Source: Flavobacteriaceae bacterium
Lineage (GTDB): Bacteria > Bacteroidota > Bacteroidia > Flavobacteriales > Flavobacteriaceae
Reading direction: 5' to 3'
Length of the DNA stretch: 64,000 bases
Assembly: GCA_947483075.1 (NCBI GenBank)
Contig: CANKLE010000003.1
Coordinates: 1 to 64,000 of the forward strand
Every line of letters begins with the position of its first letter. Within the stretch, counting starts at the first letter, position 1. Of this stretch, positions 1 through 8,753 are shown one piece after another. The notes under the pieces are model-generated. The model worked only from the letters and a program-made list of their open reading frames with translations, ran no database searches and had not been told where the DNA came from. Both the position numbers and the translations under genes were made by a program.

Positions 1-27
1 AATTAATAATTTTAGAAATATACTAAG

Positions 28-65
28 AACAGCTGAGTGAATAATGTATCTCAGCTGTTTTTTTA
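28..65 (+). terminator. Intrinsic terminator of a gene left of the window
   Basis: A perfect 10-bp inverted repeat (28-37 with 50-59) with a 12-nt loop is followed by a run of T. It reads as a rho-independent terminator on the plus strand for a gene that ends before the window starts. No coding sequence is visible in the first 29 bases. Confidence 0.75.
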
Positions 66-316
66 TGTCGAAAGTCATAAAGTCGAAGGGCTAAAGTCAT
101 AAAGTCCAAAGCCGTTTGTACAGTATTATTATAACTGAATACCGACAACCGAGAACCGATCACCGTTGCTAGATGAACGCTGTTCGTTTATCGCTTAATA
201 AAGCTTAAACGGTTAAACGCTTAAACCATTAAACAAAGAAAATCGGAATACGGAAAACGATGGACGGAAAACCGACAACCGAAAACAGAAAACACCCAAC
301 TTTTCCCCTAAATAAA
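66..316. repeat. Intergenic repeat, inverted copy of the 24.2-kb array
   Basis: This gene-free stretch before rpsA is made of short degenerate words (repeated aaagtcataaagtc at 70-105, then accgacaaccgagaacc-like words and cgcttaaac-like words). Positions 234-272 match 24249-24287 exactly (39 bases) in reverse complement, and the flanking words are also shared. It therefore belongs to the same dispersed repeat family as the array near 24.2 kb. No ORF or RNA gene is visible in it. Confidence 0.7.
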
Positions 317-347
317 TTTGCATTTCCAGAAAAACGCCTTACTTTTG
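317..347 (+). promoter_or_regulatory. Promoter of rpsA, Bacteroidota type
   Basis: TTTG at 317-320, a 19-bp spacer and TACTTTTG at 340-347 match the Bacteroidota consensus TTTG-N(17-23)-TAnnTTTG. Transcription should begin a few bases after 347, leaving a leader of about 110 nt before rpsA. Such a leader could carry autoregulation by S1, but this is inference. Confidence 0.7.
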
Positions 348-463
348 CGCACCTTTTGGCGGTAGGTGTTTCCATTAGGTATTAACTAGTTACGTAAAAC
401 AACTTCTGTTTTTGTTCTGCATGAAGAAACACCGTAAAAACAGAATACAAATTTTTTATCAGC

Positions 464-2239
464 ATGTCTGAATTACAAAAATCACAAGAAGAGTTTTTAA
501 GCGGTTTTAACTGGCACAATTTCGAAGAAGGAATTGATGCAGTAGACGAAAAAAACTTACAAGAATTTGAAGAATTAGTATCAAAAACATTTATTGATAC
601 CGATCAAGAAGAAGTAGTAGAAGGTGTTGTCGTTCGTATCACAGACCGTGATGCTATCGTAGACATCAACGCGAAATCTGAAGGCGTTATTTCGTTGAAT
701 GAATTCCGTTACAACCCAAACTTAAAAGTGGGTGACAAAGTAGAAGTATTGATTGACATCCGTGAGGACAAAACAGGTCAATTGGTATTGTCTCACAGAA
801 AAGCAAGAACTATCAAATCATGGGATCGCGTTATTTCGGCTAACGAAACGGGCGAGATCGTAAATGGTTTCGTGAAATGCAGAACCAAAGGTGGTATGAT
901 CGTAGACGTATTCGGTATCGAAGCGTTCTTACCAGGTTCACAAATTGATGTGAAACCAATCCGTGATTACGACGTATACGTAAACAAAATGATGGAATTC
1001 AAAGTGGTGAAAATCAACCACGAATTCAAAAATGTTGTGGTATCGCACAAAGCGCTTATCGAAGCAGACATCGAAGTACAGAAAAAAGAAATCATCGGTC
1101 AATTACAAAAAGGTCAAGTACTCGAAGGTGTGGTGAAAAACATCACTTCTTACGGTGTATTTATTGACTTAGGTGGTGTTGATGGATTGATTCACATTAC
1201 CGATTTATCTTGGAGCAGAATCAACCACCCAAGTGAAGTATTAGAATTAGACCAAAAATTGAACGTGGTAATTCTTGACTTTGATGACGAGAAAACACGT
1301 ATCCAATTAGGATTGAAACAATTGAACGCGCACCCATGGGATGCCTTGAATGCCGACTTGAAAATTGGTGACAAAGTAAAAGGTAAAGTAGTAGTAATCG
1401 CTGATTACGGTGCATTTATCGAAGTAGCTGAAGGTGTAGAAGGATTGATCCACGTTTCTGAAATGTCTTGGTCTACACACTTGCGTAGTGCACAAGATTT
1501 CGTAAAAGTAGGTGATGTTGTAGAAGCAGTTATCTTAACTTTAGACAGAGAAGATCGTAAAATGTCTTTGGGTATCAAACAAATGTCACAAGATCCTTGG
1601 ACTGATATTACTTCTAAATACCCTGTAGGTTCTAAACATTCTGGTATTGTGAGAAACTTTACCAATTTTGGAATTTTCGTAGAATTAGAAGAAGGTATCG
1701 ACGGATTAATTTACATTTCTGACTTGTCTTGGACTAAGAAAATCAAACACCCATCTGAATTCATCAATGTAGGTGAAAAATTAGATGTTGTAGTTTTAGA
1801 ATTAGACGTAGACGGACGTAAATTGTCTTTAGGTCACAAACAAACTACTGAAAATCCTTGGGATAAATACGAAGCTTCATTTGCTGTAGGAACTGTGCAC
1901 AACGGAACTATCGCTGAAATCGTTGACAAAGGAGCTACAGTAGAATTTGGTGATGATATCGTTGCCTTTATTCCAACTCGTCACTTAGAAAAAGAAGACG
2001 GGAAGAAATTGAAAAAAGGCGAAGTTGCCGATTTCAAAGTAATTGAGTTCAACAAAGAATTCAAACGAGTAGTAGCTTCACACACGGCTATTTTCCGTGA
2101 AGAAGAGGAGAAAAATGTGAAAGCAGTTGTTGAGGCAACTTCAAACAACAACACCAACGCTCCAGCTGCCACTTTGGGTGACAACAATGATATTTTGGCC
2201 GATTTGAAAGCTAAAATGGAAAAGAAAGAAAAGAAATAA
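464..2239 (+). CDS. rpsA: 30S ribosomal protein S1
   Basis: The 591-aa protein has six S1 RNA-binding domains in tandem, at about 50-115, 127-197, 216-288, 301-375, 390-460 and 475-545. Domains 3-5 are the most canonical, with GVFIDL/GAFIEV/GIFVEL strands followed by a GLIHITDLSW-type motif. S1 binds mRNA on the small ribosomal subunit and helps translation start; this matters in Bacteroidota, where most genes lack Shine-Dalgarno sequences. The C-terminal tail (about 550-591) is charged and of low complexity. The ATG follows an A/T-rich leader with no Shine-Dalgarno. The gene is monocistronic, with a promoter at 317-347 and a terminator at 2261-2290. Confidence 0.97.
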   Translation: MSELQKSQEEFLSGFNWHNFEEGIDAVDEKNLQEFEELVSKTFIDTDQEEVVEGVVVRITDRDAIVDINAKSEGVISLNEFRYNPNLKVGDKVEVLIDIREDKTGQLVLSHRKARTIKSWDRVISANETGEIVNGFVKCRTKGGMIVDVFGIEAFLPGSQIDVKPIRDYDVYVNKMMEFKVVKINHEFKNVVVSHKALIEADIEVQKKEIIGQLQKGQVLEGVVKNITSYGVFIDLGGVDGLIHITDLSWSRINHPSEVLELDQKLNVVILDFDDEKTRIQLGLKQLNAHPWDALNADLKIGDKVKGKVVVIADYGAFIEVAEGVEGLIHVSEMSWSTHLRSAQDFVKVGDVVEAVILTLDREDRKMSLGIKQMSQDPWTDITSKYPVGSKHSGIVRNFTNFGIFVELEEGIDGLIYISDLSWTKKIKHPSEFINVGEKLDVVVLELDVDGRKLSLGHKQTTENPWDKYEASFAVGTVHNGTIAEIVDKGATVEFGDDIVAFIPTRHLEKEDGKKLKKGEVADFKVIEFNKEFKRVVASHTAIFREEEEKNVKAVVEATSNNNTNAPAATLGDNNDILADLKAKMEKKEKK

Positions 2240-2260
2240 TTTTTCATTCGCATAAGTAGA

Positions 2261-2290
2261 AAAGCCCCGCTGCAAAGTGGGGCTTTTTTT
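2261..2290 (+). terminator. Terminator of rpsA
   Basis: An 8-bp stem aaagcccc/ggggcttt (2261-2268 with 2279-2286), extendable inward with a G-T pair, is followed by T residues. It lies about 20 nt after the rpsA stop codon. Confidence 0.85.
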
Positions 2291-2325
2291 ATTTCTAATT
2301 TGATAAATGAATCTTGATTTTTTTT

Positions 2326-2960
2326 GCAACACGGATCGAAGAAATCGTGAAATTGAGCTAATTTTTAATTTGCTTTAGGATGCAATTAACACTAATTTTT
2401 TTTTAAAATTATTTAAATCTGTGTTCAAAAAGTTATTCGTAATAATTGTACTATTAAATTTGACAATTTAGAATAAATGTTTGGCAACACGGATCGAAGA
2501 AATCGGAGAAAATTGAAATAATTTTTTATTTATAATTTCTTTCAACGAAACGAGGAGATTTTTTAAAATTTATCAAATTATTTAAATCTGTGTTCAAAAA
2601 GTCATTCGTAATAATTGTACTATTAAATTCGACAATTTAGAATAAATGTTTTGCAACACGGATCGAAGAAATCAAGAAAATTGAAATAATTTTTATTTAT
2701 AATTTCATTCCACGAAACGTGGAGATTTTTTAAAATTTTTCAAATTATTTAAATCTGTGTTCAAAAAGTCATTCGTAATAATTGTACTATTAAATTTGAC
2801 AATTTAGAATAAATGTTTGGCAACACGGATCGAAGAAATCGGAGAAAATTGAAATAATTTTTTATTTATAATTTCTTTCAACGAAACGAGGAGATTTTTT
2901 AAAATTTCTCAAATTATTTAAATCCGTGTTCCACAATCTTTTTTAACAGCACAGATCGGA
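2326..2960. repeat. Tandem array of ~167-bp repeats
   Basis: The word gcaacacggatcgaag begins at 2326, 2484, 2653 and 2820, giving periods of 158, 169 and 167 bp. A degenerate fifth start (gcacagatcgg) lies at 2949. Each unit also carries atttaaatctgtgttcaaaaag, then ttcgtaataattgtactatt and a gacaatttagaataaatg block, so units are nearly identical for long stretches. No ORF above about 60 codons looks real here. The array lies in the converging gap between the rpsA and fumC terminators. Confidence 0.85.
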
Positions 2961-3017
2961 ATAATTAAAGAAATCAAGAAAATTTTTCAAATTAAAAGCA
3001 TTTCTCCAATTTGTGTA

Positions 3018-3050
3018 TAAAAAAATACCTGCCGTATAAAGCAGGTATTT
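3018..3050 (-). terminator. Terminator of fumC
   Basis: A 10-bp stem aaatacctgc/gcaggtattt (3024-3033 and 3041-3050) is followed on the minus strand by a T run. It sits about 20 nt after the fumC stop codon. Confidence 0.8.
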
Positions 3051-3069
3051 CATTTATAGTAATGAAAGT

Positions 3070-4467
3070 CTATTTTAAACTCCCTACCATTTCTTCTGGT
3101 TTTACCCAGGCATCAAAATCTTCGGGGGTTACATAACCCAAACGCACGGCTTCTTCTTTTAAGGTGGTGCCATTTTTGTGTGCGGTTTGTGCAATCTCAG
3201 CCGATTTGTAGTAGCCAATTTTGGTGTTCAAAGCCGTAACCAGCATCAAGGAATTGTCTACCAATTCTTGGATGCGTTTGTAGTTGGGCTCAATTCCGCT
3301 TGCACAATGTTCTTCAAACGATACACAGGCATCACCCAGTAATCGTGCCGATTGCAAGAAATTGGCAGCCATAACGGGTTTAAACACATTCAATTCATAA
3401 TGTCCTTGCATGCCACCCACGCTGATCGCCACGTCGTTCCCTAGTACTTGGGCGCAAACCATAGTTAAGGCTTCGCACTGAGTAGGATTTACTTTTCCGG
3501 GCATGATCGATGAGCCCGGTTCGTTTTCAGGAATCAGGATTTCGCCAATCCCAGATCGCGGACCAGAGGCCAACATCCGAATGTCATTGGCAATTTTGTT
3601 GAGCGAAACGGCCAATTGTTTCAAAGCTCCATGCGCTTCCACAATGGCGTCATGCGAGGCCAAGGCTTCAAATTTATTGGGAGCTGTTACAAATGGTAAA
3701 CCTGTAAATTGGGCAATGTATTGGGCAACAGTTACATCATAGCCTGCAGGTGTATTCAATCCGGTGCCTACGGCTGTTCCGCCAAGGGCAACTTCGGCTA
3801 AATGCGCCAAGGTGTTTTTTACGGCTTTTAAGCCATAATCCAATTGTGCTACATAACCTGATAATTCTTGTCCCAAGGTGAGGGGAGTGGCATCCATGAG
3901 GTGCGTTCTACCAATTTTTACCACCGTGGCATAGGCTTTCGCTTTTTGGTCTAAAGTATTGCGCAATTTTTCTACCCCCGGAATGGTGTTGCTAACTACC
4001 GCTTTATAAGCAGCTATGTGCATGCCGGTAGGGAAGGTATCGTTTGACGATTGGGATTTATTTACGTCGTCGTTGGCTTTGATAAATTGTTCGCCTTCGC
4101 CAATTCCAAATCCGGCCAAAACCTGTGCGCGATTGGCAATGACTTCGTTTACATTCATATTGCTTTGGGTACCAGAACCGGTTTGCCAGATCACCAAAGG
4201 AAATTGATCGGCCAATTCTCCGGCTAAAATTTCATCGCAGACTGCGGCAATGGCGTCTCGTTTTTCTATTGGCAATACACCCAAATCGTGATTGGCATAG
4301 GCCGCTGCTTTTTTAAGGAATGCAAATCCTTCTATGATTTCTTTGGGCATAGAAGCCGATGGACCAATTTTGAAGTTGTTACGTGAACGTTCGGTTTGCG
4401 CACCCCAGTATTTATCGGCAGGAACCTGCACTTCGCCCATGGTGTCTTTTTCGATTCTAAATTTCAT
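3070..4467 (-). CDS. fumC: Class II fumarate hydratase
   Basis: This cytosolic TCA-cycle enzyme interconverts fumarate and L-malate. The 465-aa length is the usual size of the iron-independent class II (FumC) homotetramer. The superfamily signature [11 protein letters not shown] is near residue 317, carrying the catalytic serine loop. The substrate-binding [11 protein letters not shown] block is near 98 and [10 protein letters not shown] near 185. The first residues, [13 protein letters not shown], are typical of the family, so the ATG at 4467 is secure. The gene stands alone, with its own terminator and a -7 element at 4537-4544. Confidence 0.97.
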   Translation of the reverse strand: MKFRIEKDTMGEVQVPADKYWGAQTERSRNNFKIGPSASMPKEIIEGFAFLKKAAAYANHDLGVLPIEKRDAIAAVCDEILAGELADQFPLVIWQTGSGTQSNMNVNEVIANRAQVLAGFGIGEGEQFIKANDDVNKSQSSNDTFPTGMHIAAYKAVVSNTIPGVEKLRNTLDQKAKAYATVVKIGRTHLMDATPLTLGQELSGYVAQLDYGLKAVKNTLAHLAEVALGGTAVGTGLNTPAGYDVTVAQYIAQFTGLPFVTAPNKFEALASHDAIVEAHGALKQLAVSLNKIANDIRMLASGPRSGIGEILIPENEPGSSIMPGKVNPTQCEALTMVCAQVLGNDVAISVGGMQGHYELNVFKPVMAANFLQSARLLGDACVSFEEHCASGIEPNYKRIQELVDNSLMLVTALNTKIGYYKSAEIAQTAHKNGTTLKEEAVRLGYVTPEDFDAWVKPEEMVGSLK

Positions 4468-4536
4468 GTTATGTTGGTTTATTAAATGAATAATAGGCCG
4501 GTTCTAAAGGTGTAAAACCGCGGTGAAAATTCCATT

Positions 4537-4544
4537 CAAATTTA
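4537..4544 (-). promoter_or_regulatory. Possible -7 element of fumC
   Basis: On the minus strand the sequence reads TAAATTTG, a full match to TAnnTTTG, about 70 nt before the fumC ATG. A clear -33 TTTG is not seen at the right distance, so this is a moderate call. Confidence 0.4.
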
Positions 4545-4583
4545 GGCATAAATGTTATTTTAAAAAATTTGATTTGCTTTTAA

Positions 4584-4614
4584 TTGGTAAGAAAAAATAA
4601 TACACTTACATTTG
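4584..4614 (+). promoter_or_regulatory. Promoter of the 54-aa membrane protein gene
   Basis: TTG at 4584-4586, a 20-bp spacer and TACATTTG at 4607-4614 form a full Bacteroidota promoter. It lies about 28 nt before the ATG at 4643. It supports the small ORF as a real, independently transcribed gene. Confidence 0.6.
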
Positions 4615-4642
4615 TTCATAATTCAAAAAAATTCCGGAAAAC

Positions 4643-4807
4643 ATGTTTGAATTTCAACAGTATTTAGGCTTTTTACTTTTCTTAACCATCTTAACCATTG
4701 GTTTTTGGTTGATGTTTTTCTTAGTCGCTTTTGTTCAATATTGGATAGGTGGTGCTTTATGGGAAATGTACAAGGAAAGAAAAGCAAAAAAAGAACAATC
4801 GGCCTAA
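4643..4807 (+). CDS. Small single-span membrane protein, 54 aa
   Basis: The ORF starts with MFEFQQYLGFLLFL and encodes 54 residues. About 32 strongly hydrophobic residues (roughly 8-40) form one long or two short membrane segments. A basic/charged tail follows (EMYKERKAKKEQ), predicted to face the cytoplasm. I do not recognise a family. The case for a real gene is that it has its own promoter (4584-4614), a short leader and an intrinsic terminator 10 nt after the stop, with no other gene on this strand nearby. Small proteins of this type often assist membrane complexes, but nothing here shows which. Confidence 0.6.
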   Translation: MFEFQQYLGFLLFLTILTIGFWLMFFLVAFVQYWIGGALWEMYKERKAKKEQSA

Positions 4808-4816
4808 GCTGATTGC

Positions 4817-4852
4817 AAAAAAAAGGAACTAAATTTTAGTTCCTTTTTTTTT
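4817..4852. terminator. Bidirectional terminator
   Basis: The inverted repeat aaaaggaactaaa/tttagttcctttt is flanked by an A run on the left and a T run on the right. It can terminate both the plus-strand small gene and the minus-strand receptor gene that ends at 4855. Confidence 0.8.
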
Positions 4853-4854
4853 GT

Positions 4855-7317
4855 TTAGAATTCATCTCCTCCACCTTCACTATCTCGTTTTGGCGCTTTT
4901 TCTTTATCCGCTTTTGATTTGTTAAATCGGTAGGTAAAGGAAACAGTGAGTTGTCTTTGGTGCCATTGCATTTCGCTGTAGGAATTTACATTGGGCAATA
5001 CCAAATCGTTGATTCGTTTACGGGAATTAAACAAGTCATTCACATTTAAGGCTACAGTTCCTTTGTCTTTTAATACGTCTTTACTAAATCCAAGATTCGC
5101 ACTTGCAATGCCTAATGTAGTTCCCTGGGCTGTTTTTTGAGAACCGTTATAGGTGAAATTGGTTTGCCAATCTATTTTATAAGGCAAGGTTACTTTTGAT
5201 GTTAAGCGGGTAAACCAGCTGCTCGATGTTTTATTAAAATCAAGGGTAGTCGTTTCGCCAGAAGTTTTAATGTAGGTATAACTTCCGCTTGTCTTGTTTT
5301 GAAAAAAGTTAAAATTAGAATTCAAACGCCACCACTTATAGGGAGAATAATTTAGTGTAAACTCAAAACCAACTTTAGAATCAGTAGATAAATTAAAGGG
5401 GGTATTGATAATAACCGGAATGCCGTTAATGTAATCTCCGCGCTCTTTTCGCACAATTTGAAACGAATCAAAGGTATTGTTCAGATAGGCGGAACTGTTT
5501 AAGGTAATTTGTTTCCATTTTTTTAAGATGCCAATTTCATACACATCGCTCAAGGCCGGATTTAATTCGGGATTTCCTTGAAACAAGTTGATATTACTCG
5601 AATAGGAAGAAAATGGATTGATGAATCGATCTCTAGGTCGGGTAATGCGTTTGCTGTAACTCAAGGTTAAATTGGTTCCTTCTTTGAGGGTATAATTGAA
5701 AAATAAACTGGGAAAGTAATTTTGATACTGTTTGGTGTTTACAACTGATGTGGAAACTTGGTCTATTTTAATTTGCGAATCCTCCACTCGCAGACCGGCC
5801 AGGTAGGACAGTTTTTTCCATTTTGAACCAAATTGAGAATAAGCTGCTGTAATATTTTCGTGGTAATCTAAAATACCGGTGACAGCGGTGTTTACGGTGT
5901 ATGCACCGCTTCCAGTTACATCTTCCTCTACTTTAAAATCAGAATAAATGGTTGAATAGGTTCCTTTAATTCCTGCTTCAAATTGGCTTTGTCCAAATGG
6001 ATAAACATAATCAGATTGAATCAAATTACGACTTTGGCGTTGGATATTGTGCGTCAATTCAGATGAAACCAAGGCGTAAACCGGAATCAAATCTCGGCCA
6101 GTAATGGTTGAATTTTCTAGTTCGGTATTTACAGAAAACGAGCCGTCTATGGTAAATTTATGTCCGGTTTTTTTAAAGTTCTTGATGAAATTGGTGTTGT
6201 ATTCTACATTTTTACTGCTGCGAATCACACCATTAAATCGTTGAGACAACGAGTAATTTCCGTTGGGTAAGTACTCATTATACAATACGTTTTCAGGATT
6301 TGAGCCGTCATTTTTACGAATGGAAATTGAGTTGGTCCAAGATCTGGTTTTATCCAAAAATAATTCCATCCCTACCACGCTATTGAATCCCTCAGAAAGT
6401 CGTTTGTTGGTTCTGCGCTCTTCTATATAGGAAGTTAAGGTATGTGAGGCATCAAAGTTTTCTTGATTGATGAGCGTATTCCCAGGCCCATTTCGTTTGT
6501 TGTATCCAAGGGTAGCAAAAAAGTTGGACAATTCGTTTTTAACATTAAAATTAGCAGATAAACCCGAATTTTCTGGTGATCCCGCCGAGGCAATCACAGT
6601 ACCATTGAGTCCTTGGTTTTTCCCTTTTTTAAGAATGATATTCAAAATTCCGGCACCGCCTTCGGCATCGTAGCGCGCAGAGGGATTAGTAATTACTTCT
6701 ACCTTATCAATCGCATCGGCAGGAATTAATCGGAGCGCTTCGTTTACATTGATGGCGTTGGTTGGTTTGCCGTCTACCAATATGCGCACATTTTCGTTGC
6801 CACGCAAACTCACATTGCCTTCTACGTCAACGGTTACCGAAGGAATGTTATCGAGTACATCACTTACCGTTCCGCCTTTTACCAAAAGATCTTGGCCTAC
6901 GTTGTACACTTTTTTATCGAGTTTTATTTCGACAGTGCTTTTTTCGGCACGGACTTCAACCTGATTCAATTGGGTAAAATCTTCTTCTAGACCAAACTGC
7001 CCCAAATTTTTACTTTCGGTATAATTTTGATTTTTGTACCAGCTCGTTTTAAACGAAATGAACTCTATTTTCATATCGTAGGTTCCTACGAGCATCGCTA
7101 CATCAAACTCTCCTTTATTGTTGGTAATTCCGCCGCCTTCAATTTTTGAAGTTCCTGGATTAACAAAAGAAATCGTGGCATATTCTAGCGGTTGCTTACT
7201 TACTTTTTCGACAACAGTTCCTTTAATCTTAATTTTTTTGGTCGATTTTTCTTGGGCAACTACTACGAATGATAGAAATAAGGCGGCAACAAAAAGAAAG
7301 GTTTTTAGTAATTTCAT
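4855..7317 (-). CDS. TonB-dependent-receptor-like outer-membrane protein
   Basis: The 820-aa protein begins with a signal peptide (about 1-21, ending VVVAQ). A CarboxypepD-regulatory-like domain follows at about 29-110 (IKGTVVEKVSKQPLEYA). A plug domain lies at about 130-235 (GGTVSDVLDNIPSVTVD, RILVDGKPT, VEVITNPSARYDAEG), and the rest is a beta-barrel of the OMP_b-brl_3 type. Such proteins import or bind ligands at the outer membrane, and this subfamily has no predictable substrate. No SusD partner lies beside it, which argues against a classical SusC polysaccharide system. The C-terminus has a charged extension (KADKEKAPKRDSEGGGDEF) after the last barrel strand. Confidence 0.9.
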   Translation of the reverse strand: MKLLKTFLFVAALFLSFVVVAQEKSTKKIKIKGTVVEKVSKQPLEYATISFVNPGTSKIEGGGITNNKGEFDVAMLVGTYDMKIEFISFKTSWYKNQNYTESKNLGQFGLEEDFTQLNQVEVRAEKSTVEIKLDKKVYNVGQDLLVKGGTVSDVLDNIPSVTVDVEGNVSLRGNENVRILVDGKPTNAINVNEALRLIPADAIDKVEVITNPSARYDAEGGAGILNIILKKGKNQGLNGTVIASAGSPENSGLSANFNVKNELSNFFATLGYNKRNGPGNTLINQENFDASHTLTSYIEERRTNKRLSEGFNSVVGMELFLDKTRSWTNSISIRKNDGSNPENVLYNEYLPNGNYSLSQRFNGVIRSSKNVEYNTNFIKNFKKTGHKFTIDGSFSVNTELENSTITGRDLIPVYALVSSELTHNIQRQSRNLIQSDYVYPFGQSQFEAGIKGTYSTIYSDFKVEEDVTGSGAYTVNTAVTGILDYHENITAAYSQFGSKWKKLSYLAGLRVEDSQIKIDQVSTSVVNTKQYQNYFPSLFFNYTLKEGTNLTLSYSKRITRPRDRFINPFSSYSSNINLFQGNPELNPALSDVYEIGILKKWKQITLNSSAYLNNTFDSFQIVRKERGDYINGIPVIINTPFNLSTDSKVGFEFTLNYSPYKWWRLNSNFNFFQNKTSGSYTYIKTSGETTTLDFNKTSSSWFTRLTSKVTLPYKIDWQTNFTYNGSQKTAQGTTLGIASANLGFSKDVLKDKGTVALNVNDLFNSRKRINDLVLPNVNSYSEMQWHQRQLTVSFTYRFNKSKADKEKAPKRDSEGGGDEF

Positions 7318-7348
7318 GAAGGGTAAATTAATATTATTTCAGCGTACA

Positions 7349-7356
7349 CAAAGATA
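7349..7356 (-). promoter_or_regulatory. Possible -7 element of the outer-membrane receptor gene
   Basis: The minus strand reads TATCTTTG (TAnnTTTG) 31 nt before the receptor ATG. A TTAG that could act as the -33 element lies about 23 bp upstream. Confidence 0.45.
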
Positions 7357-7395
7357 ACCTTTGGTTTATTAGTTGGGTACTAAGGCGTGTTAATT

Positions 7396-7740
7396 TTAAG
7401 GGAGTAGGCTTGTGCAATTTTCTACTGGTCGTGCCACTACCGCTTTTTCTATACCGACTACAATGGGACGTTGAATAAGGATGGGGTATTCGACTAAAAT
7501 TTGAATGAGTTGGGCCTCAGTAAATTGTTGATTGCTAAATTTTTCTTTCCAAACCGCTTCGTTTTTTCGAATTAAATCGATAGCCGGTATATCCAATTTT
7601 TGAAGCAATTCTTGCAGCTGTAATTTGTTGGGATTTTCTTTTAAGTAAAGAACGGTTTGATAGGGAATGTTTTTTTCGTCTAGAAAAGCAAGGCAATCTC
7701 TAGATTTTCCACACCGAGGATTATGATAAATGGTTAACAT
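7396..7740 (-). CDS. arsC: ArsC/Spx-family arsenate reductase-like protein
   Basis: The 114-aa protein starts MLTIYHNPRCGKSRDC. The HNPRCGKSR loop carries the catalytic cysteine (Cys10) that attacks arsenate in glutaredoxin-dependent ArsC enzymes, and the later QRPIVV block supplies the conserved arginine. The reading frame is open for 22 more codons upstream, but the family begins at MLTIY, so the ATG at 7740 is chosen. There is no arsR, arsB or acr3 gene nearby, so a housekeeping or YffB-like role is as likely as arsenic resistance. It is divergent from the CPBP protease gene. Confidence 0.85.
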   Translation of the reverse strand: MLTIYHNPRCGKSRDCLAFLDEKNIPYQTVLYLKENPNKLQLQELLQKLDIPAIDLIRKNEAVWKEKFSNQQFTEAQLIQILVEYPILIQRPIVVGIEKAVVARPVENCTSLLP

Positions 7741-7793
7741 GAGCTGCAACTTTGATTTTTTTATTCTTTCAAAAAAGAGTACTTTCGGGAACA

Positions 7794-7801
7794 CAAATGT
7801 A
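7794..7801 (-). promoter_or_regulatory. Possible -7 element of the arsC-like gene
   Basis: The minus strand reads TACATTTG, a full match to TAnnTTTG, about 53 nt before the chosen ATG at 7740. It lies inside the open frame upstream of that ATG, which supports the shorter start. No clear -33 element is seen. Confidence 0.4.
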
Positions 7802-7813
7802 ATCAAACCGCCT

Positions 7814-8734
7814 ATGTTTATTGAACAAGCAATTAAAAAAGAAAATAAATTTTGGAAGTACCTTGTGGGTTCAGTTGTAGTGATCTTGGCTTCGTCTTTA
7901 GCCCAAATTCCTTTGCTATTAGCTGTATTTCTCTCGCCAAAAACCGCTCATTTCGCTCAGCTCAGCTCTGATGATCTCTTGAATGTATTAGACTCCAATT
8001 TGTCTTTGTTTTTGATGACACTCACTTTTGTTGGGGGAATCATTGGGTTGTATTTTGTTGTAAAATGGATACACAATCAATCGTTCCGTTCGCTCATCAA
8101 TCCGTTTTCCAGCATACGTTGGGAACGCTTTTTTTTCTCATTTGTACTATGGACATTGGTTGTTGTGGGCACTACAGCGCTAGATTATGCGATGCATCCC
8201 AATGATTATGTCCTCCAATTTGAATGGCAATCCTTTCTTGTTTTGGTTTTGGTAGCCGTGGTCATGTTGCCCATACAAACCAGTTGCGAGGAATTAATTT
8301 TTCGGGGATACCTTATGCAAGGCTTTGGCAACTTGGCCGGGAATAAATGGTTTCCTTTACTCATGACCTCACTTATTTTTGGCTGCCTACACCTCATGAA
8401 TCCCGAAGTAGACAAAATGGGCTATAGCATTTTAATCTATTATATTGGCACGGGGTTTTTACTGGGAATTATGACGCTTTTAGACGATGGATTGGAGCTT
8501 GCACTGGGTTTTCATGCCGCCAATAATTTGTTTGGCGCTCTGCTCGTAACTTCCTCTTGGACTGTTTTTCAAACCCATTCGTTACTCAAAGATGTTTCAG
8601 AACCTGCAGTAGGATATGATGTTTTGTTGCCTGTTTTCGTGATTTATCCTATAATTTTATTGATTTTCACTAAAAAATTCAAGTGGACGAATTGGCGCGA
8701 AAAATTAACTTCCAAAATTCACCTCTCCAACTAA
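7814..8734 (+). CDS. CPBP-family intramembrane metalloprotease
   Basis: This 306-aa polytopic membrane protein has at least seven hydrophobic segments. The CPBP (Abi/CAAX protease-like) motifs are present: CEELIFRGYLMQ at about 157-168 supplies the EExxxR glutamates. GCLHLMNP at about 190 supplies the first metal-binding histidine, and LGFHAANNLFG at about 235 the second. Family members cleave within membranes or process peptides, and the bacterial substrate is usually unknown. The frame is open 28 codons further upstream, but that part overlaps the divergent arsC-like gene, and MFIEQAIKKENKFW is the typical start. The gene is followed 19 nt later by menE, so the two may be co-transcribed. 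Confidence 0.88.
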   Translation: MFIEQAIKKENKFWKYLVGSVVVILASSLAQIPLLLAVFLSPKTAHFAQLSSDDLLNVLDSNLSLFLMTLTFVGGIIGLYFVVKWIHNQSFRSLINPFSSIRWERFFFSFVLWTLVVVGTTALDYAMHPNDYVLQFEWQSFLVLVLVAVVMLPIQTSCEELIFRGYLMQGFGNLAGNKWFPLLMTSLIFGCLHLMNPEVDKMGYSILIYYIGTGFLLGIMTLLDDGLELALGFHAANNLFGALLVTSSWTVFQTHSLLKDVSEPAVGYDVLLPVFVIYPIILLIFTKKFKWTNWREKLTSKIHLSN

Positions 8735-8753
8735 ATAGCTACGAACTATTCCT

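Noticed and set aside
1192..1665. Minus-strand ORFs inside rpsA
   Set aside because: They are in shadow frames of a clear S1 protein and have no start signals or homology.
2326..2960. CRISPR-like array
   Set aside because: The repeats are 158-169 bp apart and nearly identical through the whole unit. There are no short unique spacers and no cas genes.
7741..7806. N-terminal extension of the ArsC-like protein
   Set aside because: The 22 extra residues are not like any ArsC opening and would overlap the divergent promoter; the ATG at 7740 gives the family start.
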